Of a stretch of DNA of 64,000 nucleotides, positions 29,445 to 37,756 are shown in pieces. The position numbers and the translations under genes are program-made. The notes beneath the pieces were generated by a model. The model made no database searches and was not told the origin of the DNA. It saw nothing but the letters and a program-made list of their open reading frames with translations. Numbering within the stretch: the stretch's first letter is position 1; each line of letters starts with the position of its first letter. This stretch comes from Streptomyces sp. NBC_01296 (GTDB lineage: Bacteria > Actinomycetota > Actinomycetes > Streptomycetales > Streptomycetaceae): NCBI RefSeq assembly GCF_035984415.1, contig NZ_CP130720.1, positions 6,262,001 through 6,326,000 of the forward strand, given 5' to 3'.

Positions 29445-29477
29445 CACGGGGGCCGGAGTCTGGTAACCATCTGGATC

Positions 29478-30755
29478 ATGGCTCCCATCCGAACCCTGCT
29501 GAGCGGCTTGCTCGGCGCCGCCCTGCTGATTCCGGTCCAGCCCTGCGCCGCGGACGACGGCCGGATCGTCGAGTACCACGGGCTGCGGCTCACCGTCCCC
29601 GGGCAATGGCGGGTCGTCGACCTCGAGCGGAATCCCGACGCCTGTCTGCGGCTGGACCTGCCGACCCTGTACCTCGGGCACGCCGGCACCCAGGGCGAAT
29701 GCACCGGCCGCGCCGTTCGGAGCCGGGCCGACACCCTGCACCTGGAGCCGCTCGACGGGGCCCCGGCGCGGGCCGACATCCCGACCCTGCGGGTCGAGGG
29801 GGCCGGCGGGATCCCCGAGGCGGAGGGGGACAGCCACGAGGTGCGGTACGCCCTGCGGCGGTCCGGGGTGATGGCCACCCTCTCGTACGGGGAAGCGCCC
29901 GACGCCGTACGAGAGCTGCTCGCGCGGGCCCGTACCGAGGACGCCGCCGCCCCCGGGGCCCACGGCGCCCCGGCCGAACCGGCTTCGGCCGTCGCCGGCC
30001 CGAAGGCCGTCACCGCCCAGGCGCCCTTCACCGGAGCCGGCTTCGACGCCTGCACCGCCCCGACCCAGCGCGCCATGGACGGCTGGCGCTCCGCATCCCC
30101 CTTCGGGGCGATCGGCATCTACATCGGCGGCCGGGCCCGGGCCTGCGCCCAGCCGCAGCTCACCGCCGGCTGGGTCCGCAAGCAGGCCGAGGCGGGCTGG
30201 CACCTGATGCCGCTCTGGGTCGGCCCGCAGCCCTGGTACGGCTCCGGCACCGGCCTGTCCACCGACCCCTCCGAGGCGAACCAGGAGGGCATCGAGGCCG
30301 CCGAGGGCGCCGTCCAGGCCGCCCGGGCGCTGGGTCTGGCCGACGGCACGGTGCTCTACAGCGACCTCGAGAACTACACGGACCGCGCCACCTGGGACCC
30401 GCCGGTCGTCGCGTACCTCACCGCCTGGACGGTCCGGCTGCACGAGCTCGGCTACCGCGCCGGCTCCTACGTCGCGGCGAGCTCCGGGGCCAAGGCGCTC
30501 AGCGTCCACCACGACCAGGCCCCGTGGGCCATGCCCGACGTGCTGTGGATCGCCTCCTGGAACGCCAAGGCCTCGGTCTCCGACTCTGATGTCGGCCTGC
30601 CCGCCGGTACGCACCAGTGGGCCGGCCGCCGCCGCGCCCACCAGTACCGCGGCGACCACGACGACACGTACGACGGGGTGACGATCAACATCGACCGCAG
30701 CTGGGTGGACGTGGACCCGTCCACCCTCGCCGTGGTCCGCGGGCCGGAGGTCTAG
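29478..30755 (+). CDS. secreted DUF1906 (glycoside hydrolase-like) protein
   Basis: 425 residues. Signal peptide (MAPIRTLLSGLLGAALLIPVQPCAA) then about 155 residues of unassigned mature domain and a C-terminal DUF1906 domain from about residue 183 (GAGFDACTAPTQRAMDGW, IYIGGRARACAQPQLT, YSDLENYTD, HQYRGDHDDTYDGVTINIDRSW). The domain is a glycoside-hydrolase-25-like barrel (Rv2525c type); Asp in GFDAC and the DLE motif sit where catalytic acids would be. Probable cell-wall or extracellular carbohydrate role. Its TAG overlaps the TAG of the convergent gene (CTAG). Confidence 0.85.
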   Translation: MAPIRTLLSGLLGAALLIPVQPCAADDGRIVEYHGLRLTVPGQWRVVDLERNPDACLRLDLPTLYLGHAGTQGECTGRAVRSRADTLHLEPLDGAPARADIPTLRVEGAGGIPEAEGDSHEVRYALRRSGVMATLSYGEAPDAVRELLARARTEDAAAPGAHGAPAEPASAVAGPKAVTAQAPFTGAGFDACTAPTQRAMDGWRSASPFGAIGIYIGGRARACAQPQLTAGWVRKQAEAGWHLMPLWVGPQPWYGSGTGLSTDPSEANQEGIEAAEGAVQAARALGLADGTVLYSDLENYTDRATWDPPVVAYLTAWTVRLHELGYRAGSYVAASSGAKALSVHHDQAPWAMPDVLWIASWNAKASVSDSDVGLPAGTHQWAGRRRAHQYRGDHDDTYDGVTINIDRSWVDVDPSTLAVVRGPEV

Positions 30756-31426
30756 ACGTACTCGGCGCGCGGTCCCGCCAGTCCCCGGGCCACGACGGTC
30801 AGCCAGGCGCTCGGCGCGTAGGGGGCCGGCGGATCGACCTCCATGCCCAGCTCGGCGATGCCGACCGCGTAGTCGACCTCCTCAAGGCCGAGGGCGAGCA
30901 GTTCGTGCACCTCACCGACGAGGCGCGCCACGACGGCCGGGTCTGCCGAGTCGGCGTAGTCGCGTACGGCGGCGTCGTGGTCGTCGAACTCGTCGGGCAT
31001 GTCCTGCGAGAACCAGCCGCCCAGGAACTGGCCGAGCTCGGGGAAGCGGGCGTGCCACTCCCAGTGCGTCTCGGGCAGCGCCACCGGTGGTGGGACCCGT
31101 CCCTCCTCGACGCTCCGCCTGATGTGGTCGGCGAGCAGCAGCAGCCACTGCCGGATCTCGGCCTCGGGGAGGCCGATGTCCGGGACCGGGTAGAACTCGC
31201 CGAGGCGGCGGCGCAGTCGGCCGGGCGGATTCTCGGCGTAGGTGCGCAGCTGCTGCTCGGCGACGGACAGGGCCCAGGGCCGGGTGTGCCAGGTGTGGCG
31301 CAGGTAGGAGGTGAGGGCCTGACCGGGCCGGTCGGGGGTGTCGTCGGCGGCCAGACCGGCGTACGCGCTCATCACCTGGTCGAGCTCGCCGTAGCTGCGG
31401 TCGAACTCCAAGGGCTTCATGGACAT
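30752..31426 (-). CDS. CdiI-type (contact-dependent inhibition) immunity protein
   Basis: 224 residues. The middle segment FPELGQFLGGWFSQDMPDEFDD followed by an alternating acidic helix region is the hallmark of the CdiI_2-like immunity family (F.LG..F.QD motif, residues about 129-150 here). N-terminal half is acidic helical. It follows, by 12 bases, a short RNase A-like fragment, as an immunity gene should follow its toxin. Expected to bind and block an RNase toxin in the cytosol; the exact partner is inferred. Confidence 0.7.
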   Translation of the reverse strand: MSMKPLEFDRSYGELDQVMSAYAGLAADDTPDRPGQALTSYLRHTWHTRPWALSVAEQQLRTYAENPPGRLRRRLGEFYPVPDIGLPEAEIRQWLLLLADHIRRSVEEGRVPPPVALPETHWEWHARFPELGQFLGGWFSQDMPDEFDDHDAAVRDYADSADPAVVARLVGEVHELLALGLEEVDYAVGIAELGMEVDPPAPYAPSAWLTVVARGLAGPRAEYV

Positions 31427-31438
31427 GGGCCTGTGCCT

Positions 31439-31738
31439 CTACAGGTAGATCGGGAAGGTGCCGTGCACGACGAAGCCGAGCGGACTCTCCGGCTCCCGCC
31501 GGAGCACCACCCGCGCGGCCCGCACGTCCACGGCCCCGCGCCCGGCGAGCGCCATGGCCTGGATCAGGACGCGGCCGACCGGTTCCTCGCGCGACGGCCA
31601 GGCGGCTTCGACGGTCAGGCGGGGTCGGGTGCCCTGGGCGAGCCAGCGGTGGATGGCCTGCTCGTTGCGAGTGACGACCTGCTGGGTGGCCCACTGGGCG
31701 GTTTCCCGGTCGGGGTACGTGGCGGATCTGGTGAGCAT
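31439..31738 (-). CDS. RNase A-like toxin fragment lacking the N-terminal His motif
   Basis: 99 residues. TYPDRETAQWATQQVVTRNEQAIHRWL aligns with the middle of the bacterial RNase A-like (CdiA-CT) domain in the gene at 32351, where the matching segment reads TFADLDSAQKYTQYNIRN and ends in EIQDWLKN; the C-terminal strand GFVVHGTFP also matches. The HTIDKHVGKT motif with the expected catalytic His is absent, and no leader or secretion domain is fused. It has its own GGGAAG box six bases upstream. Probably a displaced, inactive or incomplete toxin tip; it could also work as a decoy that binds immunity proteins. Confidence 0.65.
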   Translation of the reverse strand: MLTRSATYPDRETAQWATQQVVTRNEQAIHRWLAQGTRPRLTVEAAWPSREEPVGRVLIQAMALAGRGAVDVRAARVVLRREPESPLGFVVHGTFPIYL

Positions 31739-31763
31739 GTGGTCTTCCCGGTTCGGGGGCGGA

Positions 31764-32351
31764 TCAGGTGTTCTGGAAGTTCCAGAACACCGCGACTTCG
31801 TGGTCGTTCACGGCGATCAGCCCGGCGTCCCAGTCGTACTGGCTGAAGGAGTCGTAACTCCGGGAGGATTGCTTGTAGAAATCGGGACGGTCGCCCTTCC
31901 AGCCGAGGTTGGTGTAGAAGCGGGTGCCGTCCGGGAAGCGTGAAAGGAGCACGTCGGCCCGGCGTTCCCGTTCCGGCCTGCGCTCCTCCCAGCCCGGTGA
32001 CAGGGAGAGATCCGCGCGGGGTGCGGACGCGAGCAGGACGAGCAGCGACCGCACCGAGGATCGGGGGAGCTCGCTCACCCTTGGCCGGTAGCGTTCGGCG
32101 TCCGCAGAGGTGGAGGGTGTCTCCAGCCACGGGAACAGCGGGTCTTCCCTGCGCTCGTCCTCTCCCTCGTAGGGGTCGATGGATTCCCAGCCCCGTGGGT
32201 CCCGGGTCCCCAGGCGCATGATCGCCCCGACGTCGATCCACCACTCGTCGTGTTCGCGCGGTGCGACGCCGACGAAAGTGCAGAGCCACTGGTACAGCTT
32301 GAGCGCGTCCGCCCAGGTTTCCGAGGTCAGGGGTTCCATCATCCGTTCCAC
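31764..32351 (-). CDS. probable immunity protein for the RNase A-like toxin
   Basis: 195 residues, acidic, cytosolic, no recognised family. GTG start shares a base with the toxin's TAG stop (TAGTG), so it is translationally coupled to the toxin, the normal place of an immunity gene. Features: a Trp-rich start (TWADALKLYQWLCTFVG, EWWIDVGAIM), then a mixed region and a C-terminal FYTNLGWKGDRPDFYKQSS and VAVFWNFQNT. ATG 32342 is an alternative start. Function inferred only from position. Confidence 0.6.
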   Translation of the reverse strand: MERMMEPLTSETWADALKLYQWLCTFVGVAPREHDEWWIDVGAIMRLGTRDPRGWESIDPYEGEDERREDPLFPWLETPSTSADAERYRPRVSELPRSSVRSLLVLLASAPRADLSLSPGWEERRPERERRADVLLSRFPDGTRFYTNLGWKGDRPDFYKQSSRSYDSFSQYDWDAGLIAVNDHEVAVFWNFQNT

Positions 32352-34054
32352 TACTCAGGCGCCGACGTGTAGACGACGAACGGCGGGTTGAGGTTGGGGT
32401 CGTACCTGAGTTTCGTTGTCACGCCGTGCGTGTTCGCGGCGGGCAGTATCTTCTCGTCCACCACCTGCACGGACCGTCCGGTCACTGCGGGACCAATGAG
32501 CGGGCCTTCGATCGGGATCGAGGGGACCTTGACGACCAGGTCCTTCTTCGCAGGCGGTGGGTTCTTGAGCCAGTCCTGGATCTCCGGGGTGTTGTTTCGG
32601 ATGTTGTACTGAGTGTATTTCTGCGCCGAATCCAGGTCCGCGAAGGTCGAGGAGGAGAGGATGTCGAACTTTCCGTTCGCACGCTGCTCGTCCTTGACCC
32701 GCTGCACGAGCTGCTCATCCGTCTTGCCGACGTGCTTGTCGATGGTGTGGGCGCCGTTCAGTCCCTCGTTCGTCGCCAGGTCCAGCGAGTACATGTACGG
32801 GAACGGGCTCTCCCCGCCGATCTGCCAGCTGTGTTCCTTCTTGAACTCGTTGAGCGAGCGGGCGCCGAAGCTCTGGGCCCGGGCGATCTCCGCCTGGTAG
32901 GTCGGGGCGCTCGTGATCGCGATCTCGAGTTCCGGGAGGAGCGCTCTGAGCTTGCCCGCCGCCTCGGTGAATTCCTCGTGGTAGGTCTCGACGACGGCGT
33001 TGCACCCCGCCTTGTCCATGTGGGACCGGAAGGAGAGCACGATCCGGCCGACCACCCCGCCGACCGCCATCTTGGTCAGGTTCGACAGGCTCAGGTCGGT
33101 CATGTCCGAGGCCGTGGCCTTCGCCGCGTTGATGCCGGCCTGGCTGGTGAACTTCCTGGTCTTCTCACCGACGTCGGAGACGTGTTCCAGCAGGCCCGCG
33201 ACCTCGTCCGCGGTCTTCTTCAGGACGTCGACGATGGGACGCCGCCCGGACGGCGGGAGGTCCTTGGTGGTGCGCCACTGGCGGCCCGTCGGGCTCCGGT
33301 TCCCTTCCGTGTCCAGCTGCCTGCCCCACGCCGTGGTGCCCCAGATGGTCTGGCCGAAGGTCCGCATGGCCGTCTGCCACTCGCCCTTGTCCTTCGGGTC
33401 GGTGATCCCGGCGATGGCGGTGTTGAACTCGTCCGAGGCCTTCTCGGCCTCGGAGCCGAGCTTCTTCCAGGCCTTGGCCATGTCCCGGACATCGTCGTCC
33501 TTGATGCCCGGGGTGATCTCGTGGACCTTGCCGAGGCGGAGGCCGTGCTCGATGGCGGGCCGGATGACGTCCGCGAGGAAGTCGGGGAACTCGCCGATGA
33601 CCCCGGAGATCCACCAGGAGTCGACGTCCTCGCCGGTGCCCGTCCATTTGATGGGGTTGACGGGTCCGTAGCGCGGAGGCTGGTTGATGACCACCGGCTC
33701 CGGCTGCTGCGCAGGCTGCGCCCCTTTGCGGCCGCCGGCCTCCCATTCGGCCAGTACGTAGTGGTTGGCGGTGTGGTTCAGGCCGACCGAGGCTCCGCCG
33801 GCACTGACCACGCTGCGGCCCCATGCTTCGAGGAACTTCGCGGTCACCTTCATGTAGGCGTCCGCGAACGCGTCCGCGCCCCGGCCGGTCCCGGCGGACT
33901 GGTTGTACTTGTTCAGCACGTCGACGAGGACGAACGCCCGCTCGGAATGGGCGAACTGGGCTTCCTTCACCAGGTCGGCCGCATGCTGGACGTGCACCGG
34001 CTGGACGTCGAAGCCCCCGTTCGCAGCCGGGGAGGGCGGCGTCGGGCCTGCCAT
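32351..34054 (-). CDS. polymorphic toxin with C-terminal RNase A-like domain
   Basis: 567 residues. N-terminal helical region (about 1-110, QPVHVQHAADLVKEAQFAHSERAF) resembling WXG/PPE-type export domains, a long helical middle, and from about residue 432 a bacterial RNase A-like toxin domain: His436 and His441 in AHTIDKHVGKTDEQL, the STFADLDSAQKYT helix, and Tyr562-Thr563 in VVYTSAPE at the very end. Such domains cleave RNA after delivery into a rival cell. No signal peptide; two WXG100 genes directly upstream point to type VII (ESX-like) export. Start overlaps the WXG100 stop by 3 bases. Confidence 0.8.
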   Translation of the reverse strand: MAGPTPPSPAANGGFDVQPVHVQHAADLVKEAQFAHSERAFVLVDVLNKYNQSAGTGRGADAFADAYMKVTAKFLEAWGRSVVSAGGASVGLNHTANHYVLAEWEAGGRKGAQPAQQPEPVVINQPPRYGPVNPIKWTGTGEDVDSWWISGVIGEFPDFLADVIRPAIEHGLRLGKVHEITPGIKDDDVRDMAKAWKKLGSEAEKASDEFNTAIAGITDPKDKGEWQTAMRTFGQTIWGTTAWGRQLDTEGNRSPTGRQWRTTKDLPPSGRRPIVDVLKKTADEVAGLLEHVSDVGEKTRKFTSQAGINAAKATASDMTDLSLSNLTKMAVGGVVGRIVLSFRSHMDKAGCNAVVETYHEEFTEAAGKLRALLPELEIAITSAPTYQAEIARAQSFGARSLNEFKKEHSWQIGGESPFPYMYSLDLATNEGLNGAHTIDKHVGKTDEQLVQRVKDEQRANGKFDILSSSTFADLDSAQKYTQYNIRNNTPEIQDWLKNPPPAKKDLVVKVPSIPIEGPLIGPAVTGRSVQVVDEKILPAANTHGVTTKLRYDPNLNPPFVVYTSAPE

Positions 34055-34359
34055 CAGGCGGCCCCCCAGCCGCGCAGCACGGCCCGGTGCGCGGCAGCGT
34101 AGGTGAGGTGGCCGTTCACCACGATGTCGTGCAGCCAGGCCTGGGTGGCCTCCAGGTCCTGTGCGGACCGGTCCCACTTGTCGAGCTGGTCGACGAAAGT
34201 CCGGCGGGCCTCGCCGTCCCAGGTGAGCACAGCCTTCTCGACGCGCCGGTACAGCAGGTCCAGCTGCTCGTTGAGTGTCTTGAGGATCTCCTCGAGATCC
34301 CCGGCCGCGCCCTGCAGCGTGGCGAAATCGACCGATATATGGCCGTCGTTCGGCGACAT
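34054..34359 (-). CDS. WXG100-family protein (EsxA-like)
   Basis: 101 residues, all helical. WXG motif is WDG in VLTWDGEARRTFVDQLDKWDR at the bend between two helices; the first helix is LQGAAGDLEEILKTLNEQLDLL. Typical size and layout for an ESX substrate or chaperone partner. Sits between another WXG protein and the toxin and overlaps the toxin start, so it probably forms a dimer with the toxin's N-terminal domain or with the neighbour for export. Confidence 0.85.
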   Translation of the reverse strand: MSPNDGHISVDFATLQGAAGDLEEILKTLNEQLDLLYRRVEKAVLTWDGEARRTFVDQLDKWDRSAQDLEATQAWLHDIVVNGHLTYAAAHRAVLRGWGAA

Positions 34360-34386
34360 GAATCCCCCTGGTGCCTCTGGTTCTGC

Positions 34387-34827
34387 TTACAGATCCGCGA
34401 TGCGGCTGCGCGGGCCCGACGGCGGCACGGCCGCGGCGTTGGGCGTGGACAGCTCGTCGGTCTGCGCCTGGATGTCCGCGTGCGACTGGAGTCGTCTGAA
34501 GCCGTCCAGGATTTCGAGCTCCTGCGCCGAGAACCCGTCCTTGCTCAGACGGATCGCCTTGGCCAGGAGCTTCATCGTCTGCCGGATGTGGACGGCGTCC
34601 TCGGCGGCGGCCCGGTGCTTGGCCCGGTACGCCTCCGAGGCCGGTCCGCGCCATCGGGCCTCGATGGCGTCCACGATCCCGTCCATGCGCAGGAGCTGCT
34701 TCTTCAGTACTTCCTGCATCGCGTCGAGGTCGTCGGCGAGCTTCTTGAGCGTGTCGCCGTTGACCGCGAGATCTGCTGCGGCGCCGGCCGCGCCGGTCGA
34801 ACTCGCCGCATCAGGACCTGCGTTCAC
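34387..34827 (-). CDS. WXG100-like protein with C-terminal extension
   Basis: 146 residues from GTG 34827, which has AGGGGAGGGG just upstream. WXG motif is WRG in AIEARWRGPASEAYRAKH (residues about 63-80). The first helix is LKKLADDLDAMQEVLKKQLLRM. Beyond the usual 100 residues it carries a tail with RLQSHADIQAQTDELS and a Pro-rich end. First gene of the toxin operon; likely export partner. Confidence 0.8.
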   Translation of the reverse strand: MNAGPDAASSTGAAGAAADLAVNGDTLKKLADDLDAMQEVLKKQLLRMDGIVDAIEARWRGPASEAYRAKHRAAAEDAVHIRQTMKLLAKAIRLSKDGFSAQELEILDGFRRLQSHADIQAQTDELSTPNAAAVPPSGPRSRIADL

Positions 34828-34938
34828 GGTGTCCCCTCCCCTGCGTGTGCCGTCAAGAGGTCGTCCGGCCGACCGTAGCAAATGCCGAGAACGGGCGAAC
34901 TCCCGCAGACCCAGCAGTCGTTACGGCCGGCCGGACCG

Positions 34939-35472
34939 TCAGCCGGTCGGGGTGCCCGGGGTTTCCGCGGGCGGGTCCTCGCGCGGCGGCTCGTCGTCGT
35001 TGCCGCGGCGGATGGTGCGCAGACCGTGCCCCGGGGTCCACGAGCGCACCACCAGGTCGTCGCCCTCGACGCCGATGTGCACCACCTCCGTCAGGTCCGC
35101 GTGGAAGAGGTGGAACGGGTGCGGGGTGTCCGTCTCCTCCGCGTACCGGTGCAGCTCGGGCGGGTCCACGAGCTCGATCGCGCGCCCGGAGATCCGCACG
35201 TCCCCGTCCGGCATCGTCTCGCCCTCGCCGGGATTGGTGTGCAGCGCGAAGCGCGGGTCGTGCTGCAGGTCCTTGGCCTTCATCGAGCCCGGCATCATGC
35301 CGAGCCACAGCTCGCCACCGCGGATGTCGACATTCAGCCCGGCCAGCCGCGGGGAGCCGTCCCTGCGGAGCGTGCCGAGGACGTGGTGCGGGTACTGCGC
35401 GAAGCGTGCCTGGACGGCCGCCGCGAATTCCGGTTCCTGTTTCTCGAACACAGCCCAGTTGTTCGTCGTCAT
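34939..35472 (-). CDS. pyridoxamine 5'-phosphate oxidase-fold protein
   Basis: 177 residues with the split-barrel flavin/F420 fold: ARFAQYPHHVLGTLRRDGSPRLAGLNVDIRGGELWLGMM, then KAKDLQHDPRFALHTNPG and GDVRISGRAIELVDPPE. Predicted flavin- or F420-dependent oxidoreductase of unknown substrate. The last 30 residues are Pro/Asp/Glu-rich and disordered. Minus-strand gene 36 bases downstream of the vWA gene. Confidence 0.8.
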   Translation of the reverse strand: MTTNNWAVFEKQEPEFAAAVQARFAQYPHHVLGTLRRDGSPRLAGLNVDIRGGELWLGMMPGSMKAKDLQHDPRFALHTNPGEGETMPDGDVRISGRAIELVDPPELHRYAEETDTPHPFHLFHADLTEVVHIGVEGDDLVVRSWTPGHGLRTIRRGNDDEPPREDPPAETPGTPTG

Positions 35473-35508
35473 ACGTCCATCAAAGCGCCTGGCACCGACA
35501 GGCGCCGC

Positions 35509-36237
35509 TCAGGCGCGCAGGATGCCCGCCGCGCGGGCGGACGCCAGCCAGGACGGGAACTCCATGACCAGCCGGTCGAACAGCACCGAGTCCGGCACCG
35601 CGCGCGGATCCGGCCCCGCGTGGAAATAGCCCGCATTGTCCACCACCCGCCGGGCCGGCACGGGCAGTTCGTCCAGCCGGCGCAGGAAGTCGAACTGCGT
35701 GCTGCGCGTCTGGCCGAAGCCGACGAACTGCCAGAACAGCGGGAGCCGGGCCGCCTTGCACAGGTACCTCTCCGCCGCCAACTTGTTGATCGGGCCGCCG
35801 TCCGTCTGGAAGACGACCAGAGCGGGTTTCGCCGACCCCGAATCCAGATAGTGGTCGATCACCGCGTCCATCGCCGCGTGGTACGCCGTCTTGCCCATGT
35901 GGCCCAGGCGGGAGGCGATCTCCGCGATCCGGCCCCGGTGCCCGGCGAGCGGGATCTCCTCCACCGCGTCGACATCGGTGGAGAAGAACACCACCGGCAC
36001 GCGGCCGTCGTCGTCGAGGTGCGCGGACAGGCCCAGCACCCGGTCGGCGAGCGCCTGCACGGTGCCGTCCTGGTAGTACGGGCGCATCGACCCCGAGTAG
36101 TCCAGGACCAGGTACACCGAGGCGCGCCCGCCCTCCAGGCCGTGCTTGCGCAGCGAGACCCCTGCGCTCTTGTAGAGGCTCACGAGCGCCGGAGCGGTCG
36201 CTTCCATCTTGCGGAGGTCGATCGCGCTGCCCGTCAT
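35509..36237 (-). CDS. TerF-type vWA domain protein
   Basis: 242 residues forming one von Willebrand A domain. MIDAS motif DYSGSM near residue 46, the Thr in GKTAYHAAMD and Asp in FQTDGGP complete the metal site. The opening IDLRKMEATAPALVSLYKSAGVSLRKHGLEG is typical of the tellurium-resistance TerF-like group. No TerD/TerZ genes are near. The ATG overlaps the PadR stop, so it is probably under PadR control. Confidence 0.85.
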   Translation of the reverse strand: MTGSAIDLRKMEATAPALVSLYKSAGVSLRKHGLEGGRASVYLVLDYSGSMRPYYQDGTVQALADRVLGLSAHLDDDGRVPVVFFSTDVDAVEEIPLAGHRGRIAEIASRLGHMGKTAYHAAMDAVIDHYLDSGSAKPALVVFQTDGGPINKLAAERYLCKAARLPLFWQFVGFGQTRSTQFDFLRRLDELPVPARRVVDNAGYFHAGPDPRAVPDSVLFDRLVMEFPSWLASARAAGILRA

Positions 36238-36935
36238 GGGGCCGAGGTTACGTCAGCCCGTGGCGGCGCAACCCCGGCGTGCGGCAGCGGGCCACGGCGC
36301 ACCCGCGGCTCCGCGCGCTCGTCGGCCGGCGCCGGGAGGTCGCCGCGTTCCGGCGCCGCGAGGCTGCCGGGCTCCAGCGCCGCGAGGTCGTCGAGCATGG
36401 CGGCCGCGAGGTCCCGCTCGGAGGCGTGGTAGCGCTCGGCCCACTTGAGGGTGAGCGCCGGATGGGCCCGGGCGGGCCCGTCCTTCGCGCTCTCCCCGTC
36501 GGCCACCGCCCGCAGCCGCATCTGCTCCGCGAACTCCTGGTGATGCAGCAGGACCTCGCGCATCTGTCCGGGCTCCAGCAGGTGGCCCAGCCACAGCCGC
36601 AGCATCGGCCCGTGCTTGAGGACGGGCGGGTCGACCGGCGTCTCGCGGGCCCATGCCCGTACGGCCGCCATGCCCTCCGCGGTGATCCGGTACACCCGCT
36701 TGTCACGGGTGCCGGTCTCCTGGGCGACCCGTCGGGAGGAGGCGTAGCCGGCCTTCTCCAGGCGCTTGAGCTCGCCGTAGATCTGGCTGAAGGAGGGGCT
36801 CCAGTAGAAGAAGCGCAGCGAGCGGTCCGACCACTTCTTCAGGTCGTAGCCGGAGAGCTCCTCTCCGAAGGAGAGCAGCCCGAGCACCGCCCAACTGGTC
36901 GCCGGGAGCGGATGCTTGTTCGTCTCGTCTGCCAC
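36234..36935 (-). CDS. PadR-family transcriptional regulator
   Basis: 233 residues. Winged helix at the N-terminus: SWAVLGLLSFGEELSGYDLKKWSD, FYWSPSFSQIYGELKRLEKAGYASSRR, RVYRITAEGMAAVRAWA, then the C-terminal helical dimerisation domain of the PadR-s2/Vir-like type and about 40 low-complexity residues. Divergent from an SDR gene at 37031, with a near-perfect palindrome between them. Likely represses itself and the SDR. Confidence 0.88.
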   Translation of the reverse strand: MADETNKHPLPATSWAVLGLLSFGEELSGYDLKKWSDRSLRFFYWSPSFSQIYGELKRLEKAGYASSRRVAQETGTRDKRVYRITAEGMAAVRAWARETPVDPPVLKHGPMLRLWLGHLLEPGQMREVLLHHQEFAEQMRLRAVADGESAKDGPARAHPALTLKWAERYHASERDLAAAMLDDLAALEPGSLAAPERGDLPAPADERAEPRVRRGPLPHAGVAPPRADVTSAP

Positions 36936-36998
36936 GGACCGCAGTCTACGACCGGTCTCCGCGGCACCCTTCCTCCCTTCGGATATGCCTGCTAGAAG

Positions 36999-37015
36999 TA
37001 TTCCTATTAGGGATA
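36999..37015. promoter_or_regulatory. putative PadR operator
   Basis: TATTCCTA-T-TAGGGATA, a 17-bp palindrome with one mismatch per arm, AT-rich against the GC-rich background, 16 bases before the SDR start and 64 bases from the PadR start. Its place between the regulator and its divergent neighbour suggests the PadR binding site. Confidence 0.6.
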
Positions 37016-37030
37016 TGGGAGGGCTGACGG

Positions 37031-37756
37031 GTGATCTCGCTGGACGGGAAGGTCGTCGTCGTCACGGGCGCCGGACGCGGGCAGGGCGCGGCGGAGGCCC
37101 GGCTGTGCGCGGAGGCCGGCGCGCGGGTGGTCGTCACGGACGTACGGGAGGAGGAGGGCCGGGCGGTCGCGTCCTCGCTGGGGGACCAGGGGCTGTACGT
37201 ACGGCACGACGTGGCCGAGGCGGACGGCTGGACGGAGGTCGTACGGGAGGCCGTGCGCGCCTTCGGCACGGTCTCGGTGCTGGTCAACAACGCGGCGGTG
37301 TGGCGCACGGCCCACGTGGAGCGGCAGCGGCCCGAGGAGTTCGAGGCGCTGCTGCGGGTGAACCTGCTGGGGCCGTTCCTGGGGATCCAGGCGGTGGCGC
37401 CGGTGCTGCGGGCGGCCGGGGGCGGCTCGATCGTGAACATCTCCTCCACGGCCGGGCTGGTCGGGATCCCGGGCCATGCGGCCTACGGGGCGAGCAAGTT
37501 CGGGCTGCGCGGGCTGACCCGGTCGGCGGCGCTGGACCTGGCGGGGGACCGGATCCGGGTCAACTCGGTGCATCCGGGGGCGATCGACACGCCGATGATC
37601 TCCGAGGTGTCCGGGCAGGACTGGTCCCACGTGCCGCTGGGGCGGATGGGGCGGCCGGAGGAGGTGGGGAAGCTGGTGCTGTTCCTCTGCTCGGACGCCT
37701 CCTCGTACGTGACGGGCACGGAGTTCGCGGTGGACGGCGGGATGACGGCGCGATGA
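37031..37756 (+). CDS. SDR-family oxidoreductase
   Basis: 241 residues. NAD(P) motif TGAGRGQG, NNAAV, catalytic Ser in ISSTAGL, YGASK (Tyr-x-x-x-Lys) and HPGAIDTPM. Resembles 3-alpha/20-beta-hydroxysteroid dehydrogenases, a common SDR type in Streptomyces, but the substrate is not determined. GTG start with GGGAGGG seven bases upstream. Stop overlaps the hydrolase ATG by 4 bases. Confidence 0.88.
   Translation: MISLDGKVVVVTGAGRGQGAAEARLCAEAGARVVVTDVREEEGRAVASSLGDQGLYVRHDVAEADGWTEVVREAVRAFGTVSVLVNNAAVWRTAHVERQRPEEFEALLRVNLLGPFLGIQAVAPVLRAAGGGSIVNISSTAGLVGIPGHAAYGASKFGLRGLTRSAALDLAGDRIRVNSVHPGAIDTPMISEVSGQDWSHVPLGRMGRPEEVGKLVLFLCSDASSYVTGTEFAVDGGMTAR

Noticed and set aside
35509..36237. TerF-type vWA gene as part of a tellurium-resistance (ter) cluster
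   Set aside because: No terD, terZ, terC or related genes are present around it.
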